This document shows positions 38,619 through 49,914 of a DNA stretch of 64,000 bases, piece by piece; the stretch's first letter is position 1; each line of letters opens with the position of its first letter. This DNA is from Erodium maritimum. Its lineage: Eukaryota; Streptophyta; Magnoliopsida; Geraniales; Geraniaceae. The stretch lies in assembly GCA_963921825.1 (NCBI GenBank), contig OY997594.1, positions 56,095,675 to 56,159,674 of the forward strand, given 5' to 3'. The notes under the pieces were generated by a model that saw only the letters and a list, made by a program, of their open reading frames with translations, ran no database searches and was not told where the DNA came from. Made by a program: the position numbers and the translations under genes.

Positions 38619-41068
38619 TGTAAAGACCGCTCCGGTTAAAAAGGGTTAAGTTTTGTTGGAACGTAGAGGTCGAAAATCGGATTAATTCTTGGTTCGTTTA
38701 CAAAAAAAAGGGGTTGGACCGGGCTGGACCAGACCCGGCCCGAGCAAACCCGCCCCGACCCAGCTCTCGCTTTGAGTCGTGCGGCCCAAACTCAGCCAGA
38801 GGCCCGTTTAAGCTCAGGCCCGCGTATTTAAACGCGTTTTAGGGTTCTGAACCCTCATTTTCTTCTCTTCCCTCGCGCAGCAGCTCTCCCGACCCTCTTT
38901 CTCTCCCTCTCAGATCTTCTTCTCGCCGCCGTCTCCCTCTCACCCCCTCCGACCAGCCTAAACTCGCCGGTACCGACCCTCTCTCCCGAGCTCCTTCACC
39001 CTCTTCCTTCTTCTCCTTCGCTTCTTTTTCCCTGAGTGTAGCCGAGCTCCCCGCCGCCTCCCGCTTCGATTCCGACCACCACAACCCACCCTCCTTCTTC
39101 TTCTCCTTGAGCCTTCTTCTCCAGCGTGTACCCGAGCCCTCGCCGTCGTCGTGCATCGCTGGCGCGCTCACCAGATCTGGGACGGAACCGTCGAGTTCGT
39201 CCAGATCTAAGGCGAGCGAGACCTCGCCGTACTCCGCCGCTCCCAAGACGGAAACCACCTCCCCGCCGTCATCCTTTCCCTTTAAGGTGAGAGTTGCGGC
39301 CCTTGAGGCTTTGGGTCGCCGGCGGTGTCTCCGCCGGTGGTCGGCCGGACTCAAAACCGAGCCTTTTCTCCCTTTCCTTCTTCTTTTGTTCTCGTGCACT
39401 GTTTGGATATGGATTTTTAGTTGAGACAGAAATTAAAGAAATTAAAGTAAAAGAAATTAAAATGAAAAGCAGTTTTTAAATAAAAAGGATTTAATTTAAA
39501 AAGGGTTTAAAATCAGATTTAATAAAATGGGACTGTTGAACGAATCTGGAACGTGGGACGGTTGATTCACCGAACTGTTGATAAGGACTTAGAACGGGAT
39601 TAAAAGCGGGAACGATGAATTGGACACCTCGGGACCCGTGCCTCGGAATCCATGCATTAGGAACCGTGCCTCGGAATTCGTGCACCGGGTTCTGTGCTCG
39701 GGACTCGGGTACTCGAACCCGATTCGTCGTATAATTCCTTCTTTTGGACCGTTCATACATTTTAATGTAACTTTGGAACCGCTTTTAATTATGACTTTCT
39801 GTGTTAATCTAGAGTCCGACTTCGATCGTAGAGAAGACCGGAGGTAGCAAGCCAGGACGTCAGCAGCTAGGAGACGTAGATGTTGTGTTCGTCTTGAGGT
39901 AGGGAACGTAACGGATACCGGTTCGATTGTGAAAAGTTACTAGTATGCCTATAGGTCGTTTTTACTTAATATGAACTGTTAGAACTGCATTATTAGGACG
40001 TGAGGAACGAGTGAATCGAGGGATAGCTTACGTGCCATGTCGAGCCGTAAATTTGGGATTGTTGTGCTGGTAGAAATGCATGCGGGCCATGTCGAGCCCT
40101 TAGGTTGTGTGTTGTTTGAATTGCCTTGATTTGATTGAAATGCACGCTGAGTGATTTAGGTATGTTAGATCGAGAAGTTGTTGTTGGTATTACCCGGTGT
40201 AGTATGTGTGGTTATCTTTGGGCAAGTGTGGCATGCTTGTATTGACGTGAATCATTGCTTGTGAAATGGTCGGGTGGTTGATACCTACATCGAGGGGGTA
40301 TTCTGATGTGGGATATCTAGGCCGACGGTTTGTGTTGACACTTGGTGTCGTGTTTTGGCTCTAGGAGTCGTGCCCTGAAGGAGTGCCGGGAAGATGTCTA
40401 GGCCGATAGAGATTCCGGTGTGACGTATTGTGATTGTGCCCCGAGTGTTTTTCGGGAAGATATTTAGGCCGATGTTGTGTGTTCCGGTGTGATATGATAG
40501 AGTCGGGTTGTGGACAGCCGGCGGAGTAGGGGACTGCGGTACGGGACGTGTGTGTGTTTTTACTATTTACTTGGTGCTTGATGACCTGTTAAGTGATGTG
40601 GTTGCAGTTTGCGCTTGTTCGTTTGAGTATGTTTGTGAGTGTGGTTTGGTCTTGAGTTTAGAATTGTGGTCACGAGTTCCGTGTTGGGAATTAGTTGTGT
40701 GTTGTACTAGTATGCCCTAATTGTACAGTTACCCATGGTGGTGAGCGCTTGCTTATAACCTTAACTACTTTTCCTACTGAGCGAAAGCTCACCCCTTACC
40801 TTGTTGTTTTTCAGGTCCTGAGCGGGTTGTAAACTAGCTGGGTGTTCGACACTTGGGAGCTTGCAAGGGTCCTAGGCTAGTAGTCTAAAGACGTACCATT
40901 ATCTTTTGAACTGTTTTACCTTTTCTCTTACCGAGCTCTCGACTCCTGGCGTTGTTAAAAAATTTTAAAATTATTATTTGAGACTTGTTTGGCTTTAATT
41001 TCGTTTAAAATTATTATTGTTTTAGTTCACGTCTCGAGTCCGGTCAAAACCGGATTTGGGGCGTGACA
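38619..41068 (+). mobile_element. Solo LTR C, gypsy-type family (2450 bp)
   Basis: It starts TGTAAAGACCGC and ends GGGCGTGACA with a perfect GTATG duplication (38614-38618 and 41069-41073). The 5' third differs strongly from the other LTRs and is CT-rich, but the donor-like GAGGTAGGGAA (39896-39906), the hairpin (40779-40790) and the 3' end are shared. Confidence 0.9.
40779..40790 (+). other. Conserved LTR hairpin with GAAA loop (LTR C)
   Basis: GAGC-GAAA-GCTC, followed by ACCCCTT and a pyrimidine tract ending TTTTTCAGGT. A degraded extra copy, GAGCGCTTGCTT, lies just upstream at about 40743. Confidence 0.65.
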
Positions 41069-41734
41069 GTATGGGCCTAGCTTGTTGTCTGGGCATGCAT
41101 CTGATTCTCAATTGGAGCCTACTATGAAGCCTTCTCGTGGGAATGGGCCTGGCCAACTTGTGTCTTCGATAGGTCCGGTCCAACCAATTATGTCGATCGG
41201 GGGACAAAAGGTGGGTACGATGTCTATTAAGGATGCGGTCACAGAGTAGGTGGGCAGCCCGTGGAAGGATACTCTCCTCAAAGCTCTGAAACGCCTGACC
41301 CGACCTCCCAAGTTTTTAGAGGATTATTACACTGATAATTCCAAGCCTCAAGCTCGTTGTCTAAGCCGTGAGAGGTTTGTTGCTCCTGTTGCTTTTTGGA
41401 AGCTGGCTGCTCAAGCTCGTAACAATCATTTAGCTCAGCTCCACCAAGCAAAGGCTTTTGACTATCCGAAGTTAACCTCGGAAAATGATGAGTGGGTTAC
41501 TGGCGAGGGTTGATTGGTTCGGTCATGTTCATATGTTTTTGTTTCCTTAGTTTCGGGTTTTGTTCAGCGGCTTATTTGTTTTTTTGTTTTTGTTTTTTGG
41601 TTTGCTCTTTTCTCGGGGTTTGTTCCCGCAGCTCCAGCTGAGAACTCTTTGTTATGGTTTCGTTCTGGATTGATCCTTCTTGGATCTTTCTTCATTTTTA
41701 ATAAATTTTTATGCGCTTATCCAAAAAAAAACAT

Positions 41735-41949
41735 TATAATTGATCAAGTTTTCATCTTTTGGACACATATTTGCAACAGTTTGTTCTCGATATCGACCCT
41801 AAAGATAAAATAAACAAGCCCCTACAACGCAATATGGAATAGTAAGAGATTTTGATAAAATCAATAATTATTTGATATTTCAAAAACAAAAACAAATAAA
41901 CTATTCAAAATAGACGAAAAACGCCATAATTGGTTATGTATTGTTCTCT
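41735..41949. other. Spacer with no recognised feature
   Basis: AT-rich sequence between two non-LTR elements. Nothing is recognised. Confidence 0.5.
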
Positions 41950-43325
41950 TTTTTTCGTTTCAACCCTAGTTCCTTTTCCCTTTAGCCGCCAGCGGCAGCT
42001 TTTTTTTCTCTGAAAATGGAAGCCACTAGATGTTCTCCTCCTCCTCTCTTTTCTCCCCTTATTCACTCTTTCTTGAAGGTTTGGTCCTTTCTTTTGGATC
42101 TCTTACCACCTTTCCAGCCTCCGGCCTTTATAGTCTACATCATTGCAGCCAGATCCGTCCTCCCCCCACTAGTCTAGTAGACATTCCTTTCTTAGCTCCT
42201 CGCCTCCGGACTGCCTACTGCCATTACGACCTTTGGTACTTCAAATTCGGCATCCATATGTTGACTCTCATGGGTTCTCGGTGGTTGTCTTTCATACATA
42301 TTTGACGTCATATGGGTCGTGGGTTTCACATGACGTCGTTTGCTCTGGTTGTCGTCGTGGGTTTCACAGGAGGTGGTTTTCTCTGGTGGTCGTCTGGTTG
42401 CATCGGTGACGTCTCGATGAGGGTTGTTACCTCGTGATGTTATTTCGGTGCAGTGGCGGTCTCGGCGAGGGTTGTTTCATCGAGTTGTTATTCTGGTGGT
42501 GTTGTGGTGTTCTCAAGTTCACACTCATGGTCGTCATACTCTAGTTGTGACTGGTGGAGTCATAGATGTTTCAGGAATTCTTTTCGTGGTCTCGATTGGT
42601 AAGGTCATCTTTACATTTTCCCTCTTATCCTCTTGTGATTACATTATTCGTACCCTATAACTAGATCTGATTTGTTCTTCTCCGTTACCCCTTCACTTTG
42701 TTGGTTGGGGGCTCGTCGATCATTTAGGTGTAGGCCTCCGTCAAGTTGGTATAGGTCTTTGGACCTTTGTTTGAAATTGAGAAAATTTTGATCCTAAAGG
42801 TATTTGAGTTTCATCTTTTTGGCCACCAAACTATTTCTATAGTTTTGTGGTGTTGGCCGATGGCGTATAGGACTGTCGGTGTCCATCCTACTCTCTGAGT
42901 TGATGGTTCCGATGAGATGAGGTGTTTTCTACAAGTACATGTAAGTTTTGGGATGGTTTGAGTGGAGGTCAGTTACTGGCACGGTGTGTTAGATGATTTA
43001 TTGAGCTTAATGGTTGTTATATCTAAATTTTAGACCTATTTTTGTTTTTTTTTCTTTAGTCCTTTGTTGGGTTCAGTTTGTTTTAAATTTCGAGCTTCAA
43101 AGTTACAAAATCTGCTTTTTAAACTATTTTAGATTATTATGTTTTAACTCTTTGTTGGATTTGTTTCCTGACCTGTCTAACGTTTTAGTTGCTTAATATT
43201 TATAAAATCTAGCACCTGGATCATTTGTCTGGTTTTCTCCTTTTATTTAGGATTGTTTTGGGGTTGATTTTGATAATAAAGCTTTTGTAAGTGAGTATGC
43301 TTTTGTTCCTTTCAAAGAAAAAAAT
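41950..43325 (+). mobile_element. Probable non-LTR retroelement remnant without ORF
   Basis: The right end, AATAAAGCTTTTGTAAGTGAG followed shortly by an A-run, resembles LINE 3' tails nearby. The left half is CT-rich like a LINE 5' region (GCCGCCAGCGGCAGC near 41984). No LINE protein can be read in any frame. The limits and class are tentative. Confidence 0.45.
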
Positions 43326-43363
43326 CTTAATACAAAACATTGACTGATAAAAGAAAAGATAAT

Positions 43364-43578
43364 TGTTAGATAACCACACTTATCAGTTACAAAGAGTCCT
43401 ACTTGTACACTGAATATCTCTATAGTTGTTTATATTTGTATTTGAATAGACCTTATCTAGATTAGTATATGTATAGGATTATATGCTTAGCTGTAACACG
43501 GTTTTGTACTCTTTTAAACTCCTAGCTGAGAGCAATACTACACATCGACAATTCCTTTTCAAATCATAAGAGTTATCA
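43364..43578 (+). repeat. 5' LTR of the Ale-like copia element
   Basis: TGTTAGATAACC to GAGTTATCA, 215 bp, equal in length to the 3' LTR. Confidence 0.95.
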
Positions 43579-43590
43579 TGGTATCAGAGC
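43579..43590 (+). other. Primer binding site (initiator Met tRNA type)
   Basis: TGGTATCAGAGC begins at the first base after the LTR. Confidence 0.95.
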
Positions 43591-43778
43591 TCTATTCTGC
43601 TTCTTTTTCGTTTCTTTTTGGCTCATACGATTAGTTGTGCCTGTTTCTCACGCCTGCTTCCTTTAATTTGCTTCTGCCAATCCTTTTTTTTTTCCTAAAA
43701 CCCACTCTGCCTTTGCTCCTTTACCCAACCCACCTTTCATTAATCATTTGTCCAACAGTGCAAGTTCTATTCTCACAA

Positions 43779-46700
43779 ATGTCTACTGAAGCTCCTCCTG
43801 CGCAACCTGTTCCACCATCACAGTCTTCTAATCAACTACATCCAGCTTATACAGTTACGAACGCCGGTCATTCAATCCCATTCAAGCTTACTATCAAAGA
43901 TCCTCGATACAAACAATGGCGAGAGATGTTTAAGAATCTGTGTGTTAGTCACAAAGTGTTGACTCACATTACAGATGCGAAGCCTGCGGTGCCTGATGAC
44001 TTGTGGATCCGACTTGACGCCTTGGTGATCACGTGGCTATATGCAACCATTCATCTGGATTTGCTATCGGACGTGTTTAAGACGAATGCTACAGCTCTCG
44101 ACTTATGGACATCCATCGAATCCATATTTCGAGACAACAAGATGTCTAGAGCTCTCCAGTTGCAACACCAATTGCGCTCACTACGTAAGGGTTCTCTATC
44201 GATCACTGAGTACTTTCAAAAGCTCAAAGTCATCTCGGATTCCCTTGGAGATATTGATCAGCCTATCTCAGATCAGGATCTCGTGCTTCAGGCACTGCAT
44301 GGCCTTCCCGACTCTTTCAATAGTACAATCGAGGTAATCCAACATCAAAATCCAGTTCCTACTTTCTCCCAAGTTCGTTCTATGTTATTGTTAGCTGAAA
44401 ATCGCCATAATCAAACACCCGATCCATCTACCTTACTTTACAACCAATTTACCCACTCAACTAATTCTGGCAGAGGCAAATATAGAGGTCGGGGGCGCGG
44501 TTACAGCCGTGGCTCTGGTCGTAGTGGTCAATTTCCTTTTTCTGCAGGTATTCTTGGAGCTTCTCCGATGCAGCGTTTCCATGGTTCTCGAATCGTTGGT
44601 AATTCCCAGCTGCAGCAGACACAGCACGCCAATTTGCAGCAGCCGCAGCCCATAGGATGGCCCACAGCCCAGCTGCCACCTTTTCCTCCCCGGCCAACTC
44701 ACATTCTCGGCCCGTCTCCACTTCACCAGCAACACATCTCGTCTGTTCCGCAGCAGCACACATTCGCAGGACATGTGAATCAATTTCCTCAGTTTTTGAT
44801 ACCGGCCCAGCAGACTCCGGCCCAGCAGCTCTCGGCCCAGCAGCTTCCAGTCCAGCAGATTCCGGCCCAGCAATTATACTCAGCTCCCACAGCCCAAGGA
44901 CAGTACATAGGTCCTTTTATTCAACAGGCATGCCTCCCGCTCACAGCAAGCAATAATCAGGCTCTTCATTCCACTGATTTGAATAATTTATTTTCCACTA
45001 TGACGCTTCAACAACCTCAAGATGGATGGTACATGGATACTGGCGCTACCTCACACACCGCCTCTCACTCTGGTAACTTTTCTCACGTTACTCCATGTGT
45101 TAATTCTAGTTCGATTATAGTTGAAAATGGTGATGTTATACCTGTTAAATTTACCGGACAATCCTCTATTTTCTCACCATCCCGAAATTTTAAATTACAT
45201 GATATCCTTATTAGTCCTCGTATTATTAAAAATCTCGTTTCTGTTCGTCAATTTACTCGAGATAACAATTGTTCTGTTGAATTTGATCCATGTGGATTTT
45301 CTGTGAAGGACCTTCAGACCAAGGCTCCTATTCTCCGTTGTGATAGCTCTGGAGATTTGTATCCTATTACCCCGCCTGCTCCTTCGTCATCATTACCATC
45401 TCGCGTCTCCTTGCTCCATCACACCAGCATTCCCTCTACTACTTGGCATCGTCGTCTCGGTCATCCTGGATCTCATGTTTTTCAGTTTCTTCGTTCTAGA
45501 AATTTTATTTCTTGTAATAAGGACTTTTTGGATAATATTTGTCATGCATGTCAGTTAGGCAAACATTCACGCCTTCCCTTTTCTCCTTCCCTTTCTCGCA
45601 CTACACAATTATTTGAAATTATACACTCTGATTTATGGACTTCCCCCGTTGTTAGCTCTAGTGGTTACAAATATTATTTGCTATTTTTGGACGACTTCTC
45701 TCATTTTCTATGGATTTTTCCTTTACGTGCTAAGTCTGAGGTTTTTAATTTTTTTGTTCAATTTCACACTTATGTTCGTACTCAATTCTCTCTTCCTATT
45801 AAAGCTTTTCAGTGTGACAATGGTCGTGAGTTTGATAACACACATTTTCATAATATTTCTCAACATCATGGTTTTACTTTTCGATTTTCTTGTCCTCACA
45901 CATCTCAGCAAAATGGCAAGGCTGAACGTATGATCCGTACTACTAACAATATGGTTCGTTCTCTTCTCTTTCAAGCTCAACTTCCACCATCCTTCTAGGT
46001 CGAAGGTCTGCATATGGCGGTTCACATTCTTAATCTCCTTCCTACTAAGACTCTCTCTTTTCAAACTCCGTTTGAGTGTTTATTTCACACTTTTCCTTCA
46101 TACGACCACCTACATGTTTTCGGTTGTTTGTGCTACCCGAATCTCTCTTCCACGGCTCCTCACAAACTTTCTCCCCGCTCTGCTGCTTGTGTTTTTCTCG
46201 GCTATCCCTCGAACCATCGAGGTTTTCGTTGTCTTGATCTCTCCACTGGACGCATTATCATCTCTCGACATGTCATTTTTTATGAGACCGTCTTCCCTTA
46301 CTCGTCTTACCACTCTTCCTCTCGCCCTGACTCTTATGATTTCCTATCAACTTCCTCTGATGATCCCTCTCCCTTTATCCACTATTACTCTTCCTTGGTG
46401 CCACCTGATCCTCTACCGTCTATGCCGACTCTCCCGTCTAACTCTGCTATCCCTCCGGCTTCCTCTTCTCCTTCCGCATCCTTCCGCTCGTCTCGTACCG
46501 TACTCCTGAATCTCCATCCACCCCCCCCATCGATCCCAGACTCTGCTACGCAGCCTTTACCTGCTCCTCCACCCCGCCCTTCCCATCCTATGACCACTCG
46601 CGCTCAGACAGGTACACTTCGTCCAAGACGAATTCTTGATCTTCACATTTCTGCTTCGTCCATCTCTCTGATTCCCCGCTCTTCCTCTCAGGCTTTATGT

Positions 46701-48221
46701 GACCCCCACTGGAAGCAAGCAATGGAAGACGAACTTTCTGCTCTCCATGCTAATAACACTTGGGACTTGGTTCCTTATCCTCCTCATGTCAATCTAGTTG
46801 GTTCCAAATGGATATTTCGTCATAAGTTTCGTTCAGACGGTTCACTTGAGCGATACAAGGCTCGCTTAGTTGCTCAGGGTTATACTCAGCAACCTGGCAT
46901 CGACTATGATGACACCTTTAGTCCGGTGGTCAAACCAGCCACAATCCGCACCATTCTTAGTCTTTCCTTGTTTCATTCTTGGATGATTCACCAGTTGGAC
47001 GTTAAGAACGCTTTTCTACATGGAGATCTTCACGAAGTCGTCTATATGAAACAACCTCCTAGTTTTTCGAACCCTTCTCTTCCAAATCACGTGTGCCGTC
47101 TAAAGAAAGCTCTTTATGGTCTCAAACAGGCCCCTAGGGCCTGGTATCAACGCTTTGCCTCTTATCTTCTATCCATAGGTTTTGTTAGTAGTCGAGTTAA
47201 TACCTCATTATTCATGTATCGCCGTGATTGTCACACAGCCTATCTTCTCCTCTACGTTGATGATATCATTCTTACCGCCTCCTCTTCCGCTCTCTTGTCA
47301 TCCATCACCTCTCGTCTTAGTTCAGAATTTGCTATGACCAACCTTGGTCCGTTGCACTACTTTCTCGGTATCTCCGTCACTCGCACCTCTTCTGGGCTTC
47401 TTCTCTCTCAGGAAAAGTTCGCTCGCGAGATTCTCGCTCGGGAAAATATGTCTTCTTGTAATCCTTGTCTCACTCCAGTTGATACCAAATCTAAACTCTC
47501 TTCTTCCTCCGGTCCTCCGGTCTCCGATCCCACTCTTTATCGCAGTCTCGCGGGTGCCCTTCAGTATCTCACTTTCACTCGTCCTGACATCTCCTATGCG
47601 GTCCAACAAATTTGTCTTGTCATGCATGATCCTCGCGAGCCTCATTTCCATGCTCTAAACCGTATTCTTCGTTATGTCCAAGGTACCATTACTCATGGTC
47701 TTCACCTTCATCCTTCCCCCTCTTTATCTCTCACTGCTTATTCTGATGCTGATTGGGCCGGGTGCCCTACCACTCGGCGCTCTACTTCGGGTTATTGTGT
47801 GTTTCTTGGCCCAAATCTTATCTCTTGGTCGTCCAAGCGTCAACATGTTGTGTCTCGATCTAGTGCCGAAGCTGAGTATCGTGGTGTCGCTAATGCTGTC
47901 GCTGAGTCCTGTTGGATCCATAATCTATTGCTTGAGTTACACTGTCCCCTTTCTTCTACTACTATTATTTTTTGTGATAACATTAGTTCTGTCTATATGT
48001 CTGGTAACCCGGTTCAACATCAGCGTTCCAAACATATCGAACTGGACTTACATTTTGTACGTGAGAAAGTTGCTGCAAGTCAGGTGCGTGTCCTTCATGT
48101 GCCGTCTTCGTACCAGTTTGCGGATATCTTCACCAAAGGTCTTCCGTCAGCACTCTTTGAAGATTTCCGTTCCAGTCTCAGCATCTTTCCTTGTCGAGCT
48201 TCGACTGAGGGGGCGTGTTAG
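43779..48221 (+). pseudogene. Copia gag-pol polyprotein with a single in-frame amber stop
   Basis: The frame from ATG 43779 runs 1480 codons to 48221, broken only by TAG at 45996-45998 (codon 740). Numbering from that ATG, the gag UBN2 region is at about 100-210, then a Gly/Arg-rich RGRGRGYSRG stretch and a Gln/Pro-rich linker with no CCHC knuckle. Protease DTGA is at 420-423. The integrase zinc site is His557, His562, Cys588 and Cys591, and its core is Asp618, Asp680 and Glu716, spaced as D,D-35-E. The reverse transcriptase has YVDD at 1159-1162, and RNase H covers about 1315-1450. All catalytic motifs are intact. The stop falls in the integrase after the catalytic core, so a truncated gag-PR-IN product could be made, while RT-RNase H would need readthrough. 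The upstream in-frame Met at 43635 lies in the leader and is less likely. Confidence 0.95.
48203..48215 (+). other. Polypurine tract of the Ale-like copia element
   Basis: GACTGAGGGGGCG directly before the 3' LTR. It overlaps the end of the polyprotein frame. Confidence 0.88.
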
Positions 48222-48430
48222 ATAACCACACTTATCAGTTACAAAGAGTCCTACTTGTACACTGAATATCTCTATAGTTGTTTATATTTGTATTTGAATA
48301 GACCTTATCTAGATTAGTATTTGTATAGGATTATATGCTTAGCTGTAACACGGTTTTGTACTCTTTTAAACTCCTAGCTGAGAGCAATACTACACATCGA
48401 CAATTCCTTTTCAAATCATAAGAGTTATCA
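48216..48430 (+). repeat. 3' LTR of the Ale-like copia element
   Basis: 215 bp, same ends as the 5' LTR; I see one difference (AGTATTTGT against AGTATATGT). Confidence 0.95.
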
Positions 48431-48546
48431 ATAACAACTTGTTGTTTTTGTAAAACTAATATAACGATTCATCCGTAACTCTTCACCTTAATTTCTTGGC
48501 ATGGTCGATACCTATACATCCCCTCTAAATATCTCACCAAACCGGA

Positions 48547-48818
48547 CATCAATTCGTGGTTGTTGGGTACAACTTAGAAATGTAGTCCGCAATTGTGTTT
48601 GGTCCGGATCCCACCACAATAGTACCAAGCTCAGCCTCCATCGTTGATAAATCACAAGCGAAACTTGTTTCAACATCAACAACATTGTCCTCTTCCTCCT
48701 GCACTATTGCATGCTCAATTCTCAACCGCAGATTCATTGCACCAACTCCTATGTTGCTGCAGAAGCCACCTCTGGATCTGGCTAGCCAATTCTTGTACGG
48801 TACTTTTCTGTCTACTTT
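48547..48818 (-). pseudogene. Orphan exon-like coding block of unknown gene
   Basis: On the minus strand an open frame follows an acceptor-like AG near 48819 and reads through KNWLARSRGGFCSNIGVGA and an acidic stretch to a stop near 48549. Codon use and the lack of internal stops look gene-like, but I do not recognise the family, and no neighbouring exons are evident. It may be the last exon of a gene broken up by nearby insertions, or a captured fragment. Confidence 0.35.
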
Positions 48819-48839
48819 TAATTTTAATTACTAAAAATA

Positions 48840-49297
48840 CTTCCAATTCCAACGGTCCAGAATTTATGAAATAAAATCATGATTTTATTATGTATATGTT
48901 ATTTTTATTTTCAATGGCTGGAACTCGGAAAATCTTATTTCTATGATTGACTACTGAAAAATAAAAATTGATAGAAGCAAAACTGCTGCATGAAATGAAT
49001 TGAATTGGGTTGATGTCTGCTTTGGTGTCTTAAGAGTCGCCATTCTGTTCTCTTAGGTCGTTTATGACTTTTCTGGACTGTTGACCTTACTCAAAGGTCA
49101 TATTTGCCCCTCACACCCACTAATGATGCTCACCCCTCAAACTGTTCTACGGGGCTATATAAGTGGCAATCTATGCCAATATCCATATCCTTAGCATCAT
49201 GCAAGTATATACTTAGCATTTGATATATTTTTAGCAAAGTACACCGACAATAAAAAATGATAAAGAAATGTAGCTGGACAAGCATTTGTCGTTTTTT
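48840..49297. other. Spacer with a possible orphan core promoter
   Basis: CTATATAAG at 49155-49163 is followed about 30 bp later by a pyrimidine/A-rich start-like region, as in plant TATA promoters on the plus strand. No gene follows, because the foldback element begins at 49298. The promoter call is weak. Confidence 0.3.
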
Positions 49298-49914
49298 GGG
49301 GATAATTATATTTTAGTACCCTAAAATTTTGTGATTTCGTTTTAAGTACCCTAAATGTTTTTTGTGCCACTTCATTACCCTAATTTTTTGTTTATTCCAG
49401 CTTAGTACCCGCCGTTAACTTTTCATCGATTTTTGGATGGAAAAACGTCACGTGTCTTGCACATGACCCTATCTTTTATAATAATACCAAAACTACCCTT
49501 AGGCAGTTTAAAAAAATTGAATTTTTGAAAAATAAAAATGATTTTTTATAAATAAAAGCTGACTTTTGATTTTTATTTTCATATATAAAATAATTTTTAA
49601 ATAAAAACTTATTTTTTAAAACAGTAAATTAATTTTTTTAAATTAAAATGTAATTTTTATTAAAAAAACTAATTATATATATATATATAAAATTAAATTC
49701 AATGGCATATTTTTGAAAATTTGATGTAACATGAGGGGTATTTTGGACATTTTATGTTTATTGGATGGAAAGTTAACAACATTGGATGGAAAATCAGACG
49801 TTGGGTACTAAACTGGAATAAACAAAGATTTAGGGTACTGAAGTGGCACAAAAAACATTTAGGGTACTAAAAACGAAATCCGAAAGTTATAGGGTACTAA
49901 AATGAAATTATCCC
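49298..49914. mobile_element. Foldback DNA element with about 120-bp inverted repeats
   Basis: GGGATAATTATATTTTAGTA at the left and its inverted copy at the right extend into arms of about 120 bp with repeated AGTACCCTAAA words. The middle is AT-rich with no transposase. The general design is like the intron element at 13759. No clear target duplication was found. Confidence 0.78.

Larger units (their letters stand above)
38036..41734 (+). mobile_element. ORF1-only LINE (copy C), split by a solo LTR
   Basis: Coding-like sequence at about 38050-38618 and 41074-41513 joins in frame when the LTR and one GTATG duplication are discounted. After an in-frame TAG near 41250 it carries GSPWKDTLLKAL, the C-terminal motif also seen in copy A. 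A T-rich 3' untranslated region and a tail ending AATAAATTTTTATGCGCTTATCC then an A-run (to about 41734) close the element. There is no ORF2. The RRM is not seen, so the 5' part is missing or too diverged. A target duplication could not be found. Confidence 0.7.
43364..48430 (+). mobile_element. Nearly intact Ty1/copia element, Ale/Retrofit-like (5067 bp)
   Basis: Two 215-bp LTRs (43364-43578 and 48216-48430) differ at one base that I can see, so the insertion is recent. The flanks are ATAAT and ATAAC, a 4-of-5 match to a target duplication. A primer binding site, a single long gag-pol frame with one stop, and a polypurine tract are all present in the right order. The short LTRs and the sequence of the RNase H domain suggest the Ale/Retrofit lineage (inference). 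Confidence 0.95.

Noticed and set aside
38839-39399. 186-aa minus-strand open frame rich in Lys, Arg and Glu
   Set aside because: It is the reverse of the CT-rich first third of solo LTR C. It has no domain and no splice or promoter context.
43635-43778. Earlier Met that would add 48 residues to the copia polyprotein
   Set aside because: The added segment is a hydrophobic, CT-rich leader translation directly after the primer binding site; gag-like sequence starts at 43779.
44457-44873. 138-aa minus-strand open frame
   Set aside because: It is a shadow of the Gln/Pro-rich part of the copia gag-pol frame.
43359-48435. Perfect target duplication for the Ale-like copia element
   Set aside because: The flanks are ATAAT and ATAAC, so only four of five bases agree. 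I treat it as a probable but imperfect duplication.
49298-49914. Repeated CCCTAAA words suggesting interstitial telomere repeats
   Set aside because: The words sit in an 11-base phrase AGTACCCTAAA spaced through the arms of a foldback element, not as a head-to-tail CCCTAAA array.
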